Assembly: GCF_010669285.1 (NCBI RefSeq)
Contig: NZ_CP048711.1
Span: 2,976,001-3,040,000, forward strand
Source: Kineobactrum salinum
GTDB taxonomy: Bacteria; Pseudomonadota; Gammaproteobacteria; Pseudomonadales; Halieaceae
Direction of reading: 5' to 3'
Length of the DNA stretch: 64,000 nt
Under the pieces are notes generated by a model. It saw only the letters and a list, made by a program, of their open reading frames with translations, ran no database searches and was not told the origin of the DNA. Shown here one piece after another: positions 56,372 through 64,000 of this stretch (its first letter is position 1; each line of letters begins with the position of its first letter). The position numbers and the translations under genes are program-made.

Positions 56372-57923
56372 AGCGCAGACCCACGCTGAACACCTCATGA
56401 GAGAAATATTCCAGCGCCTGCACCGAGCGCCAGGCGACAAAGCCCTGCAGGCCGCCAGAGATGGCATCGTCGGGGCCGCGCTGGCGTGCACCCCGCAGCA
56501 CGGCGGACACTCCGGCCGACACTACATAGTACTGCGGGTCCTGCGCATCGGTGGGCACCAGAAATTCCAGGGACCGGTCATCAGTACTGCCGGTGGCTGC
56601 ATCGTAGCGGGCGCTGATGTCCCTGCTGTCCGCCTCGAACTGGCGGTGCCACTGCACGTCGAGGTAGGGCGTGAATACCCCGAAGCGCGGGGTCAGCGTG
56701 TACTGCGCGCGAAGCCCCACGACCGTTTCCAGGGAACGTATGTCCTGCTGGGCCACGGCCAGTTCAAAGCCGTCGTTGTTGATGTCCGCTTCGGTGAAGC
56801 CGTCAACGGTGGTGTCTGTATAGTCGACTTTGAGATAGGGCTCGACCGCCAGCGCGGCGAACCTGAAGCCGTAGCCGACAGTCGCGTTCCAGGACCAGGA
56901 CTGGCTGTCGGTGGTACTGACAGTGCTGGTGTTCACGCTGGCGACATCGGGGTTCAGCGAAGGGTACTTGATGGCGCGGTCGGTCTCGAACTCCATTGTC
57001 TGCCAGCCTGCAGCGAGGCTGACATAGAGTGTGTCCGAGTGAAACAGGCCAAAGGCCAGCAGGCTGTAGCCGGTGGAACTGATGCCGCCATCGACGACAT
57101 ACTGATCCACCAACTCGAAGTCGATTTCGCGCTCACTGCTACCGGCGATAAGCCCGGCTACCCAGCGGTTACCTATACGGTAATCCAGCCCGGCAGACAA
57201 TTCATGGCCATCAAAGTCGAAGGCATCCTCGTTGCCCGTGGCCTGGCGGTCGCCATAGCCGTAGCTGGCCGTCAGGAAGCCGCCCCAGGGCGCGTAGACC
57301 TCGCCGGCAGCGTCGGCACTGGCACCCATGCCGCGTGCAGCGGCGGGCAGCCCGGCCACCAGCTCACGGTCCGGCGCCAGGCCGCCGAGCTGGAAACCGC
57401 TGGCGCCGCTGCGCAGAGCGGCCATGCGCGTGGCCAGTCCCGACAGCTGTCCACTGACAAAATCCGCGTTGAGGGATTCCTGGGCGGAAAATTCCTCGCC
57501 GGCAGTCCAGCGCAGGGCAGTGCCCAGGCCCTGCAGATCCACCCCGAGGCTGAATTCGGTCGGCCCCCGGCCCGTCAGTTCATTGGCCGTCTCGACCAAC
57601 TCGCGGGTACTGGCAAAGACGTTGAAGACATTGCCGGAACAACTGCCCTGCGAGCGGCGTTGGCGCGGATCGCAGGGACCGCCATTGGTCATCAGCAGAG
57701 CGTCGTAGGTGGCCTGGTTGGCCACGGCCGCGGACTCTTCCACGGCGTTGTCGAACTGGCCCTGCAGGGTCAGCAGTGAGGCGTGGGCACTGCCGCAGGC
57801 AAGCGTCAATGCCGCCAGCATTACGCTTCGATGAATACGTATTGCAACAGTTGTATTTGTACTGAAGTCCCCGCCACAGCTGTGGTGGTTACCGCCATTG
57901 TGGCGCACTGGATCTGCGTCCAT
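56361..57923 (-). CDS. Autotransporter-type outer membrane beta-barrel protein
   Basis: About 520 residues from the ATG at 57923. A signal-like hydrophobic segment (residues 34-46, ending SAHA) is followed by about 150 residues of predominantly helical/loop sequence. A C-terminal autotransporter beta-domain follows (VYAPWGGFLTASYGYGD, HELSAGLDYRIGNRWVAGLI) and ends in the membrane-assembly signal VGLRYEF. The region before the barrel is too short for a classical passenger, so it may be a barrel-only member. The long N-region before the signal makes the start uncertain; the frame stays open to 58181. It is translationally coupled to the cytochrome lipoprotein. Confidence 0.8.
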   Translation of the reverse strand: MDADPVRHNGGNHHSCGGDFSTNTTVAIRIHRSVMLAALTLACGSAHASLLTLQGQFDNAVEESAAVANQATYDALLMTNGGPCDPRQRRSQGSCSGNVFNVFASTRELVETANELTGRGPTEFSLGVDLQGLGTALRWTAGEEFSAQESLNADFVSGQLSGLATRMAALRSGASGFQLGGLAPDRELVAGLPAAARGMGASADAAGEVYAPWGGFLTASYGYGDRQATGNEDAFDFDGHELSAGLDYRIGNRWVAGLIAGSSEREIDFELVDQYVVDGGISSTGYSLLAFGLFHSDTLYVSLAAGWQTMEFETDRAIKYPSLNPDVASVNTSTVSTTDSQSWSWNATVGYGFRFAALAVEPYLKVDYTDTTVDGFTEADINNDGFELAVAQQDIRSLETVVGLRAQYTLTPRFGVFTPYLDVQWHRQFEADSRDISARYDAATGSTDDRSLEFLVPTDAQDPQYYVVSAGVSAVLRGARQRGPDDAISGGLQGFVAWRSVQALEYFSHEVFSVGLRYEF

Positions 57924-58131
57924 GGGTGTCTCACATTGCCCCTTCCCCCGGCGCGAAATTTCCGTTCGCACCGCCCAGCGCGCAGAGTAGAGGATCGTCC
58001 GCCGAAATTCCACGGCCAGCGGGAGCAAATCGCTAAACTGTGAGCCATTTCCGATATGCGCTCCGGTCCGTTGCGCAGGTACCGACGCGGACCGGGGCCG
58101 ACGGCGGCCGGCAGGATGCTGCGGCCCGGTA

Positions 58132-59298
58132 TTACGCGGCGGGGGTGGGAGCGCTGCGCTCACCTGCGACCCAGGTGGCACGTGGCATCAACTTGTCATC
58201 GAGCAGCAGGAAGTCGGCGCGGCAGCCCGGCGCTATGCGCCCCAGCCGCGGCTGCTCCAGGAAGTCGGCCGGGTAGCGCGATGCCATGCGCAGGCATTCT
58301 GCCAGCGGCAGACCCACCTCCTGCCGGCAGAAGCGCACGGCTTCCAGCAGGCTGATGGTGCTGCCCGCCAGCACGCCGGCACTGTTGCGCAGCTGCCCGT
58401 TGCAGCGCTCGATATGCTCGCCGTAGAGCTGAAAGCCGGGATCGTCACTGCCTACTGTGGCCATGGCATCGCTCACCAGCAACAGTTTGCCCTGCGCGAC
58501 GCTGCGCTGGGCGATACGAATGCTGGCCGGGTGAACATGATGACCATCGGCGATAATCCCCAGCCAGCAGTGCTGGCTATCCAGGGCGGCGCCGGTCACG
58601 CCGGGCTCCCTTGCGGTGAGTGCACTCATGGCGTTGAACAGATGGGTGAAACCGCGCAGCCCCTCCTGCTGGGCGAGCTGCATCCGGGCGTAGCTGGCAT
58701 TGCTGTGACCGGCGCAGACCTTGATTCCGGCCGCGGTCAGCTGACGTATCTGGCCCGGCTGCATCTGTTCCGGCGCCAGGGTCAGCACACAGGGCAGGTC
58801 TCCCAGACTGCACAGCCAGTCGATGTCGGCGGCCTCCGGGGCGCGCAGCCTGTCCTCCCGGTGAGTGCCGCGGCGAGCCGCAGCGAAAAAAGGGCCTTCC
58901 AGGTGAATGCCCAGGATGTCGGCGGCGCCATCCCGCCGCGCCTCGCGGACGGCGGCCACCCCCGCGCGCATCACTTCGGGACTATCGCTGAGCAGGGTGG
59001 GCAGCAACGCGGTGGTGCCGAGGTGGCGGTGGCTGGCGGCGATCTGCCTGACAGTGTCGGCAGTGGGAGCATTGTTGAACAGCAGGCCGCCGCCCCCGTT
59101 CACCTGCAGGTCGATGAGCCCCGGTACCAGCAGGCCATCGGCGATGGTTTCCCGTGGCACCTGGCGCGGCAATTCGGCGGCTGGCATAACCCCAACAACG
59201 GTGGAGGCCGCCAGCAGCACCGCACAGTCGTATTGCCAGGTTTCACCGTCGAACAGGGTGGCGGCACAGACAGCGCTGTCCGGGGAAGGCGGCGTCAT
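58132..59298 (-). CDS. nagA: N-acetylglucosamine-6-phosphate deacetylase
   Basis: NagA, 388 residues, amidohydrolase superfamily, making glucosamine-6-P and acetate. Metal and substrate residues are visible: IHLEGPF (His132, Glu134), GHSNA (His198), THLFNAM (His219) and the catalytic Asp277 in SDAMA. ATG 59298 is chosen because it gives a family-like N-terminus and lies 4 bp after the dipeptidase stop; the frame is open further upstream inside that gene. Pairing with a dipeptidase suggests peptidoglycan or amino-sugar recycling. nagB is not in the window. Confidence 0.93.
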   Translation of the reverse strand: MTPPSPDSAVCAATLFDGETWQYDCAVLLAASTVVGVMPAAELPRQVPRETIADGLLVPGLIDLQVNGGGGLLFNNAPTADTVRQIAASHRHLGTTALLPTLLSDSPEVMRAGVAAVREARRDGAADILGIHLEGPFFAAARRGTHREDRLRAPEAADIDWLCSLGDLPCVLTLAPEQMQPGQIRQLTAAGIKVCAGHSNASYARMQLAQQEGLRGFTHLFNAMSALTAREPGVTGAALDSQHCWLGIIADGHHVHPASIRIAQRSVAQGKLLLVSDAMATVGSDDPGFQLYGEHIERCNGQLRNSAGVLAGSTISLLEAVRFCRQEVGLPLAECLRMASRYPADFLEQPRLGRIAPGCRADFLLLDDKLMPRATWVAGERSAPTPAA

Positions 59299-59302
59299 CG
59301 CT

Positions 59303-60475
59303 TCAATCCGCGGGCAGCTGCGCGTCGAAGAAACGCACCAGGTTTCCGCCCATGACCTTGCGGATATCCTGCGGGCTGATGCCTGCGTCCAGCAGGGCCT
59401 GGGTGAGTGTGGCCAGCTCCGAGCTGTCGAACGGGACGCTGACAGCGCCGTCGAAGTCCGAGCCCAGCGCGAGGTGATCGGCTCCAACCAGCGCGATGCC
59501 GTAGCGGATGGCCGCTGCGATGCCGGCAGGACTGGCGTCGCACACCGCGGCCTCCCAGAAACCGACCCCGATCAGGCCGCCGCCGGCGGCGATGGCCTGC
59601 ATGAGTTCGTCACTGATATTTCGCTGGCTGGGGCAGTGACCCTGGAAGCCGCTGTGGCTGAGCAGTAGGGGGGTCTCGTCTCGGGCCAGTACATCCCTGA
59701 CCACCTGCTCGGAGGAGTGGGCGACGTCGATAATGATTCCCAGCGATCGCATCTGATCCACCGCCTGCTCGCCAAAGGCTGTCAATCCCTGGCCGCTCTC
59801 TCCGTGCAGCGATCCGCCCAGGGCATTGTCGAAGAAGTGGTGCAGTCCCATGACGCGGTAGCCGTGCTCATGAAGACCGCGGATATTGTCCAGCTCGCCG
59901 TCCAGCGCGTGGGAGCCCTCGGTGCCGAGGATGCCACCGACCAGTGCCGCACCCTGCTGCCGGGCCTGCAGTAACTGACGCAGCTGCTGCCGGTTGGTGA
60001 TTACCTGCAAGTCCCGGGGCGCCCGTTCGGCAAACCTGTGCAAGCGTCTTGCCTGGTACAGCGCCCGCTGGTAACGGCTGGTCCAGGTGGCCACCGGCCA
60101 GGCCTGGGCGAGGGCCAACAGGGTAATGTTGTCGCGGCTGTCGCGGGCATTCTGGCCGTAATTCAGGCCGGCGGGCGACTGCGTAACCGCGGTGAACACC
60201 TGCAGCGCGACGTTCCCCGCCTGCAGGCGGGGAATATCGACGTGTCCCCGGCTACTGTGCCGCAGCAGGTTGCGACGCCACAGCAGGCTGTCCGCGTGCA
60301 GGTCGCCGACCACCAGCTTGCTGTGCAGCCTGGAGGCCGCGGGGCCAACTGCCGCGGCCTCGTGGGACAGAGTGATGTTCATGCTCCGTTCCAGCAACGC
60401 CGGCACAATATTGATCCACAAAACTGCCAGCAACAGAAGTAATGCCAGGGTCAGGCCAATCTTGTAGCTTCGCAC
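59303..60475 (-). CDS. Membrane dipeptidase (peptidase M19 family), membrane-anchored
   Basis: A 390-residue renal-dipeptidase-type metalloenzyme. An N-terminal transmembrane anchor covers residues 7-27. The binuclear zinc site is recognisable in VVGDLHADSLLW (His60, Asp62), LGTEGSHAL (Glu), IIDVAHSS (His) and LLSHSGFQGH (His), with SDFDGA near the end. M19 enzymes cleave dipeptides, some with D-residues. It is probably held at the outer face of the inner membrane. First gene of a two-gene unit with nagA. Substrate is inferred only. Confidence 0.9.
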   Translation of the reverse strand: MRSYKIGLTLALLLLLAVLWINIVPALLERSMNITLSHEAAAVGPAASRLHSKLVVGDLHADSLLWRRNLLRHSSRGHVDIPRLQAGNVALQVFTAVTQSPAGLNYGQNARDSRDNITLLALAQAWPVATWTSRYQRALYQARRLHRFAERAPRDLQVITNRQQLRQLLQARQQGAALVGGILGTEGSHALDGELDNIRGLHEHGYRVMGLHHFFDNALGGSLHGESGQGLTAFGEQAVDQMRSLGIIIDVAHSSEQVVRDVLARDETPLLLSHSGFQGHCPSQRNISDELMQAIAAGGGLIGVGFWEAAVCDASPAGIAAAIRYGIALVGADHLALGSDFDGAVSVPFDSSELATLTQALLDAGISPQDIRKVMGGNLVRFFDAQLPAD

Positions 60476-60649
60476 GTCCGCGTTCCTGTTCCAGGTCAGA
60501 TCGCCGTCTCACGGAGCCGGGTCAGGGCAAGCCTACCGCAGTGCTGCGCCGCGGGCCAGCCCGGCCGCTGCCCGCTTGGCGCATCGCTGCCAGGGGACCC
60601 GCAGCACGATTGCAGGTTTTGGTTGCCAGCGGCTGGGGGGGCATGGTAT

Positions 60650-60921
60650 CTAGGGCCTGTTCACACTATTCACATAGCCCCTGCTGGCGACCAGTTTGCC
60701 GCCCAGCAAGGCAGAAGGAGCGCCGTGTAGTGGCTCTACATAAGCGACTGATAACGCGGCTGGGCGGCAAACTGGCCCCAGCCCTTCGGGTTGCGGCTAA
60801 AACCGCGCCATTCGGCGTTGCTCGTCGCTCATTTGGAGTGACCAAACCACGCTCCTCGCGCCTTGACTGGCGCGGTTTTAGCCACAACAGGGGCTATGTG
60901 AATAGTGTGAACAGGCCCTAG
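60650..60921. mobile_element. 272-bp multi-stem palindromic element (MITE-like)
   Basis: Perfect 34-bp terminal inverted repeats (60650-60683 and 60888-60921) enclose two further perfect stems: 17 bp (60690-60706 with 60759-60775) and 16 bp (60795-60810 with 60868-60883). Each inner loop holds a 5-bp hairpin with a 5-base loop (60726-60740 and 60832-60846), and a small hairpin (60779-60793) lies between the stems. Both ends read CTAG, which could be part of the repeat or a target duplication. No transposase is encoded. It occupies half of the 550-bp gap between the dipeptidase and ligase genes; the remainder shows nothing. Confidence 0.75.
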
Positions 60922-61025
60922 GAGTCTGCCCGGCAGACTCCTGCGGGTTTCATGACCACGGTCCGCGGTCTGCGTGCCGCCCACTGTGTCAGGCCCTGTG
61001 CGCCCACCAGACGAGCATCCGCCCT

Positions 61026-62476
61026 ATGCATAAAACCATTGTTGTCGTGGATGGCGAAGATCACCAGTTGGCCAGTGAACACCTGGAGGTGGTCTCCTTC
61101 GAACGCTATCTCAACGATTATCCCAAGCGCAATGAACCCAAGACCCGGCTGATCAATCTCTGCGACACTGAGTACTATCTCAGCCGGGGTTATTATTGTT
61201 CGTTGCTGGCCGAAGCCCGCCAGCACAAGGTGCTGCCCAGCGTAAGCACTATCAATGACCTGCGCGCGCTGTCGGCGGGGGCCGATGACGGACTCAATCT
61301 GGCCGCCTTTGCCGCGGAGTTCGACCGGGAGGGGGAAGCGGAATTCCTGGCGTATTTTGGCTGGGCCGAAGATGAACGCTGGACCAAACTGACACGCCGC
61401 ATGTTCGAGCGCTATCCAGCCCCTATTCTGTGGTTCCGCCTGTCCTCGGAGGATGGCCAGTTGCAGCTCACGGTCAGGCGCCATGGCTACAACCGGCTGG
61501 ACGCGGCCCAGCGGCAACGGTTCGGAGAACGCCTGGTCCTGTTTACCGAGCAGGTCTGGCGCAACTCGGACGCGCGCAAGCAGTTGCGCTGGGACCTCGC
61601 GATCCTGGTCAATCCCGACGAGGCCATACCGCCAAGCGACGCCGAGGCGATCAAGCGCTTCATCAAGGCGGCGGCGAAGGTGGGAATGCATGCGGAGACC
61701 ATCACCGCGGCTCAGGCGTCCCAGATCGCCCAGTACGATGCGCTGTTCATTCGCGAAACCACGGCGATAGACCATCACACCTACCGCTTGGCCCGCAAGG
61801 CCGAGCGCGAAGGCTTGGTGGTGATAGATGATTCGGCCTCCATTCTGCGCTGCTGCAACAAGGTATTCCTGCACGACGCCTTCAGCTACCACCGGGTACC
61901 GTCACTGAAAACCCGTACTGTGATTGGTGTGTCCGAGGCCGAGCTGGACGAGATCGAAGCCCAGTTCAGCTACCCCTGTGTATTGAAAATGCCCGAGGGG
62001 TCCTTTTCCAAGGGGATCTACAAGGTAGCGGACCGGGCGGAACTGAAGTCCCGCCTGCAGGAGCTGCTCAGCGATACTGCATTGGTACTGGTGCAGGAGT
62101 ACATGTACACAGACTTTGACTGGCGGGTGGGGGTGCTGGCCGGCCGCGCCATTTATGCCTGCCGCTATCACATGGCGCGGGATCACTGGCAGATCTACAA
62201 TCACGGTGCCAAGCGGTTCGCTTCCGGTGGCTATGAAACCCTGCCCACCTTTGAGGTGCCCAAGGTGGTGCTGGACGCGGCCCTCAAGGCCAGCCGGGTT
62301 GTGGGGAAGGGCTGTACGGCGTCGATATCAAGCAGAAGGGACACCAGGTCTATGTGATGGAGGTCAATGACAACCCCAGCATTGAGCACCGGGTCGAGGA
62401 TGCGTATCTGGGCAAGGAGCTGTACATGCTGATCATGGCAGAGTTCTACCAGCGCCTGGAACAGCGGGGCCGCTGA
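61026..62476 (+). CDS. RimK-like ATP-grasp ligase with N-terminal RLAN domain (one-base frameshift)
   Basis: A 483-residue protein after correction. The N-terminal domain (about 1-150, MHKTIVVVDGEDHQLASEHL ... NLCDTEYYLSRGYYCSLLAE) is the RLAN module found before RimK-like ligases. The ATP-grasp part shows YPCVLKMPEGSFSKGIYKV and VQEYMYTDFDWRVGVLAG. The metal-binding end VMEVNDNPSIEHRVEDAYLG is in another frame as given; one more G in 62303-62306 restores VVGEGLYGVDIKQKG and a stop at 62474-62476. RimK-like enzymes join glutamate or other amino acids to proteins or peptides. Its substrate is unknown; a glutamate dehydrogenase follows. Confidence 0.88.
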
Positions 62477-62608
62477 TGAAACACAGCTGATAAGCTGCCA
62501 CGCAGGATTGGACGTCGCCCTGGCCGCCGGGCTACCCTTGATCGTGCCAGCTGCGGCGGTGGGGGTGATGCGGGCGCGGGGATGGCGGATCATAAGGAGA
62601 AACAAGCA

Positions 62609-63964
62609 GTGAATACACACCAGGCAGATGATCTTGCCAGTTTTCTGGCAGGCGTAGAGCGGCGCAACCCGGGCGAGCCGGAATTCCTCCAGGCGGTCCA
62701 GGAAGTGGCAATGCACATCATTCCGTATATCGGGGACAAACCTGTGTATAAGGAGCTGATGATCCTTGAACGGATGACCGAGCCGGACCGGATCGTAACG
62801 TTTCGGGTGGTTTGGGAAGACGATCAGGGTAACGTGCGGGTCAACCGCGGTTTCCGGGTTCAGCAAAACAATGCGATCGGACCCTACAAGGGTGGCATTC
62901 GCTTCCACCCCTCGGTGAACCAGTCGGTGCTGAAGTTTCTGGCCTTCGAGCAGGTTTTCAAGAACAGCCTGACCGGACTGCCCCTGGGCGGCGGCAAGGG
63001 TGGCGCCGATTTCAACCCCAAGGGCAAGAGCGACCGCGAGGTGATGCGTTTTTGCCAGGCCTTCATGACCGAGCTGAGCAAGCATATTGGTCCCGACACC
63101 GATGTGCCGGCCGGGGACATTGGCGTGGGCGCGCGGGAAGTAGGCTACATGTTTGGCCAGTACAAGAGGCTGCTGAATCGATTCGAGGGCGTACTTACCG
63201 GCAAGGCGCTGGAGTTCGGCGGCAGCCGCATTCGCACCGAGGCCACCGGCTATGGCTGCGTCTACATGATGGAGGAGATGCTGGCGCATCATGGCGAGAG
63301 TATCGAGGGCCGCAGCTGCGTAGTGTCCGGCTCGGGCAATGTGGCGACCTTCTGTGCCGAGAAGTTGATAGAACTCGGCGCCAGGGTATTGACACTGTCT
63401 GATTCCGGCGGCTTTATCTATGACGCCGAGGGCATCACCCGGGACAAACTGCAGTGGGTGATGGAACTCAAGAATAAACGCCGCGGGCGCATCGAGGAGT
63501 ATGTGGGGGAATTCGGTGGCGAGTTCTTTGCAAACGAGCGCCCCTGGGGTGTGCCATGTGAGCTGGCGTTTCCCTGTGCCACCCAGAACGAGATCGAGGC
63601 GGCGGATGCGGAAAAGCTGATCGCCAACAATTGCCGTGGCATTGCCGAGGGAGCCAACATGCCGGCGACGCCCGAGGCCATCCATGTTATCCAGGCCAGA
63701 AATTCCCTGCTGCACGCCCCATCCAAGGCGGCCAACGCCGGCGGCGTCGCGGTGTCCGGTCTGGAAATGAGTCAGAACAGCTTGCGCATGCAATGGACCC
63801 GCGAAGAGGTGGATCAGCATCTGCGCAAGATCATCCGCGCCATCCACGACCAGTGCGTGGAATTTGGTACTGCAGCGGACGGCCATATCGATTACTTCAA
63901 GGGTGCCAATATTGCGGGCTTCAACAAGGTCGCATCGGCGATGATTGCCTACGGCGTCATGTAG
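62609..63964 (+). CDS. gdhA: NADP-specific glutamate dehydrogenase
   Basis: GdhA, 451 residues, assimilating ammonia onto 2-oxoglutarate. Conserved parts are GPYKGGIRFHPSVN, LPLGGGKGGADF with the catalytic Lys130, and PAGDIGVGAREVGYM with Asp170; the Rossmann domain has SGSGNVATFCAEKL. The GTG start at 62609 is chosen because AAGGAG lies 9 bases upstream; an in-frame ATG at 62582 would add nine residues. Length matches E. coli GdhA (447). It begins 132 bp after the ligase, in the same direction. Complete, ending 36 bp from the window edge. Confidence 0.95.
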   Translation: MNTHQADDLASFLAGVERRNPGEPEFLQAVQEVAMHIIPYIGDKPVYKELMILERMTEPDRIVTFRVVWEDDQGNVRVNRGFRVQQNNAIGPYKGGIRFHPSVNQSVLKFLAFEQVFKNSLTGLPLGGGKGGADFNPKGKSDREVMRFCQAFMTELSKHIGPDTDVPAGDIGVGAREVGYMFGQYKRLLNRFEGVLTGKALEFGGSRIRTEATGYGCVYMMEEMLAHHGESIEGRSCVVSGSGNVATFCAEKLIELGARVLTLSDSGGFIYDAEGITRDKLQWVMELKNKRRGRIEEYVGEFGGEFFANERPWGVPCELAFPCATQNEIEAADAEKLIANNCRGIAEGANMPATPEAIHVIQARNSLLHAPSKAANAGGVAVSGLEMSQNSLRMQWTREEVDQHLRKIIRAIHDQCVEFGTAADGHIDYFKGANIAGFNKVASAMIAYGVM

Positions 63965-64000
63965 CCGGACGTCCCGCCCCGGTGCGCAGCTGCCGGGGCT

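Noticed and set aside
61902-63886. Minus-strand open frames opposite the ligase and gdhA genes.
   Set aside because: Shadows of the plus-strand genes.

Overview
This 64-kb window comes from a high-GC gammaproteobacterium. A marine Halieaceae/Cellvibrionales-type organism is my best guess, with low certainty below class level. The evidence is the canonical rpoBC-str-S10-spc-alpha ribosomal super-cluster, the uvrA/MFS/ssb arrangement known from Pseudomonas, the fabA-fabB pair for anaerobic unsaturated fatty acid synthesis, and the rplU-rpmA-obgE-proB block beside ispB. No rRNA, tRNA, prophage, CRISPR array or complete insertion sequence was seen.

Layout. 1-26.3 kb: 3' end of rpoB, then rpoC, rpsL, rpsG, fusA and tuf. 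After tuf comes a 1.9-kb interruption with an exact 206-bp tandem duplication, a TM2-domain gene, a YdcH-like gene and a DksA/TraR zinc-finger gene. The full S10, spc and alpha operons follow (rpsJ to rplQ). 26.3-34.1 kb: uvrA (minus), then MFS transporter, ssb, a degenerate SDR protein, moaB and moeA (plus). 34.1-36 kb: fabA-fabB (minus). 36-42.7 kb: manC-galU-manB, a sugar-nucleotide operon supplying GDP-mannose and UDP-glucose precursors, then pgi and ispB on the other strand. 43-44.7 kb: a porin-like gene coupled to a small phosphate-binding-like protein, lying between ispB and rplU. 45-50.8 kb: rplU, rpmA, obgE, proB, a ZIP metal transporter, an isoprenylcysteine-methyltransferase-like protein and hemH. 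50.8-53.8 kb: a UrcA-family protein, an M20 amidohydrolase and a MarR regulator. 53.9-60.5 kb: a minus-strand block with membrane dipeptidase, nagA, an autotransporter-type beta-barrel and a di-haem cytochrome c lipoprotein. 61-64 kb: a RimK-type ATP-grasp ligase and NADP-type glutamate dehydrogenase.

The strongest anomaly is genome-wide in character. Nine unrelated genes (tuf, rpsN, uvrA, the MFS transporter, ssb, pgi, the porin, the cytochrome lipoprotein and the ATP-grasp ligase) are each broken by what looks like loss of one base in a C/G homopolymer. Adding one base to the run restores the family-typical protein (the MFS case is less certain). Several of these genes are essential, so I read this as homopolymer undercalling in the assembly, and I give the corrected gene extents.

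The most interesting non-coding structures are the following. (1) A 272-bp element at 60650-60921 has 34-bp perfect terminal inverted repeats enclosing two further perfect stems with apical hairpins. (2) A dispersed palindromic repeat has two copies (39.8 and 52.9 kb) whose arms show a compensatory base-pair change. (3) A second dispersed palindrome family occurs at 29.35 and 51.25 kb. (4) An 11-bp tandem repeat puts Shine-Dalgarno-like sequences in front of the TM2 gene. (5) A 13-bp inverted repeat could mask the urcA ribosome binding site. Four ribosomal-protein promoters share 17-bp spacing and GC-rich sequence after the -10 box.
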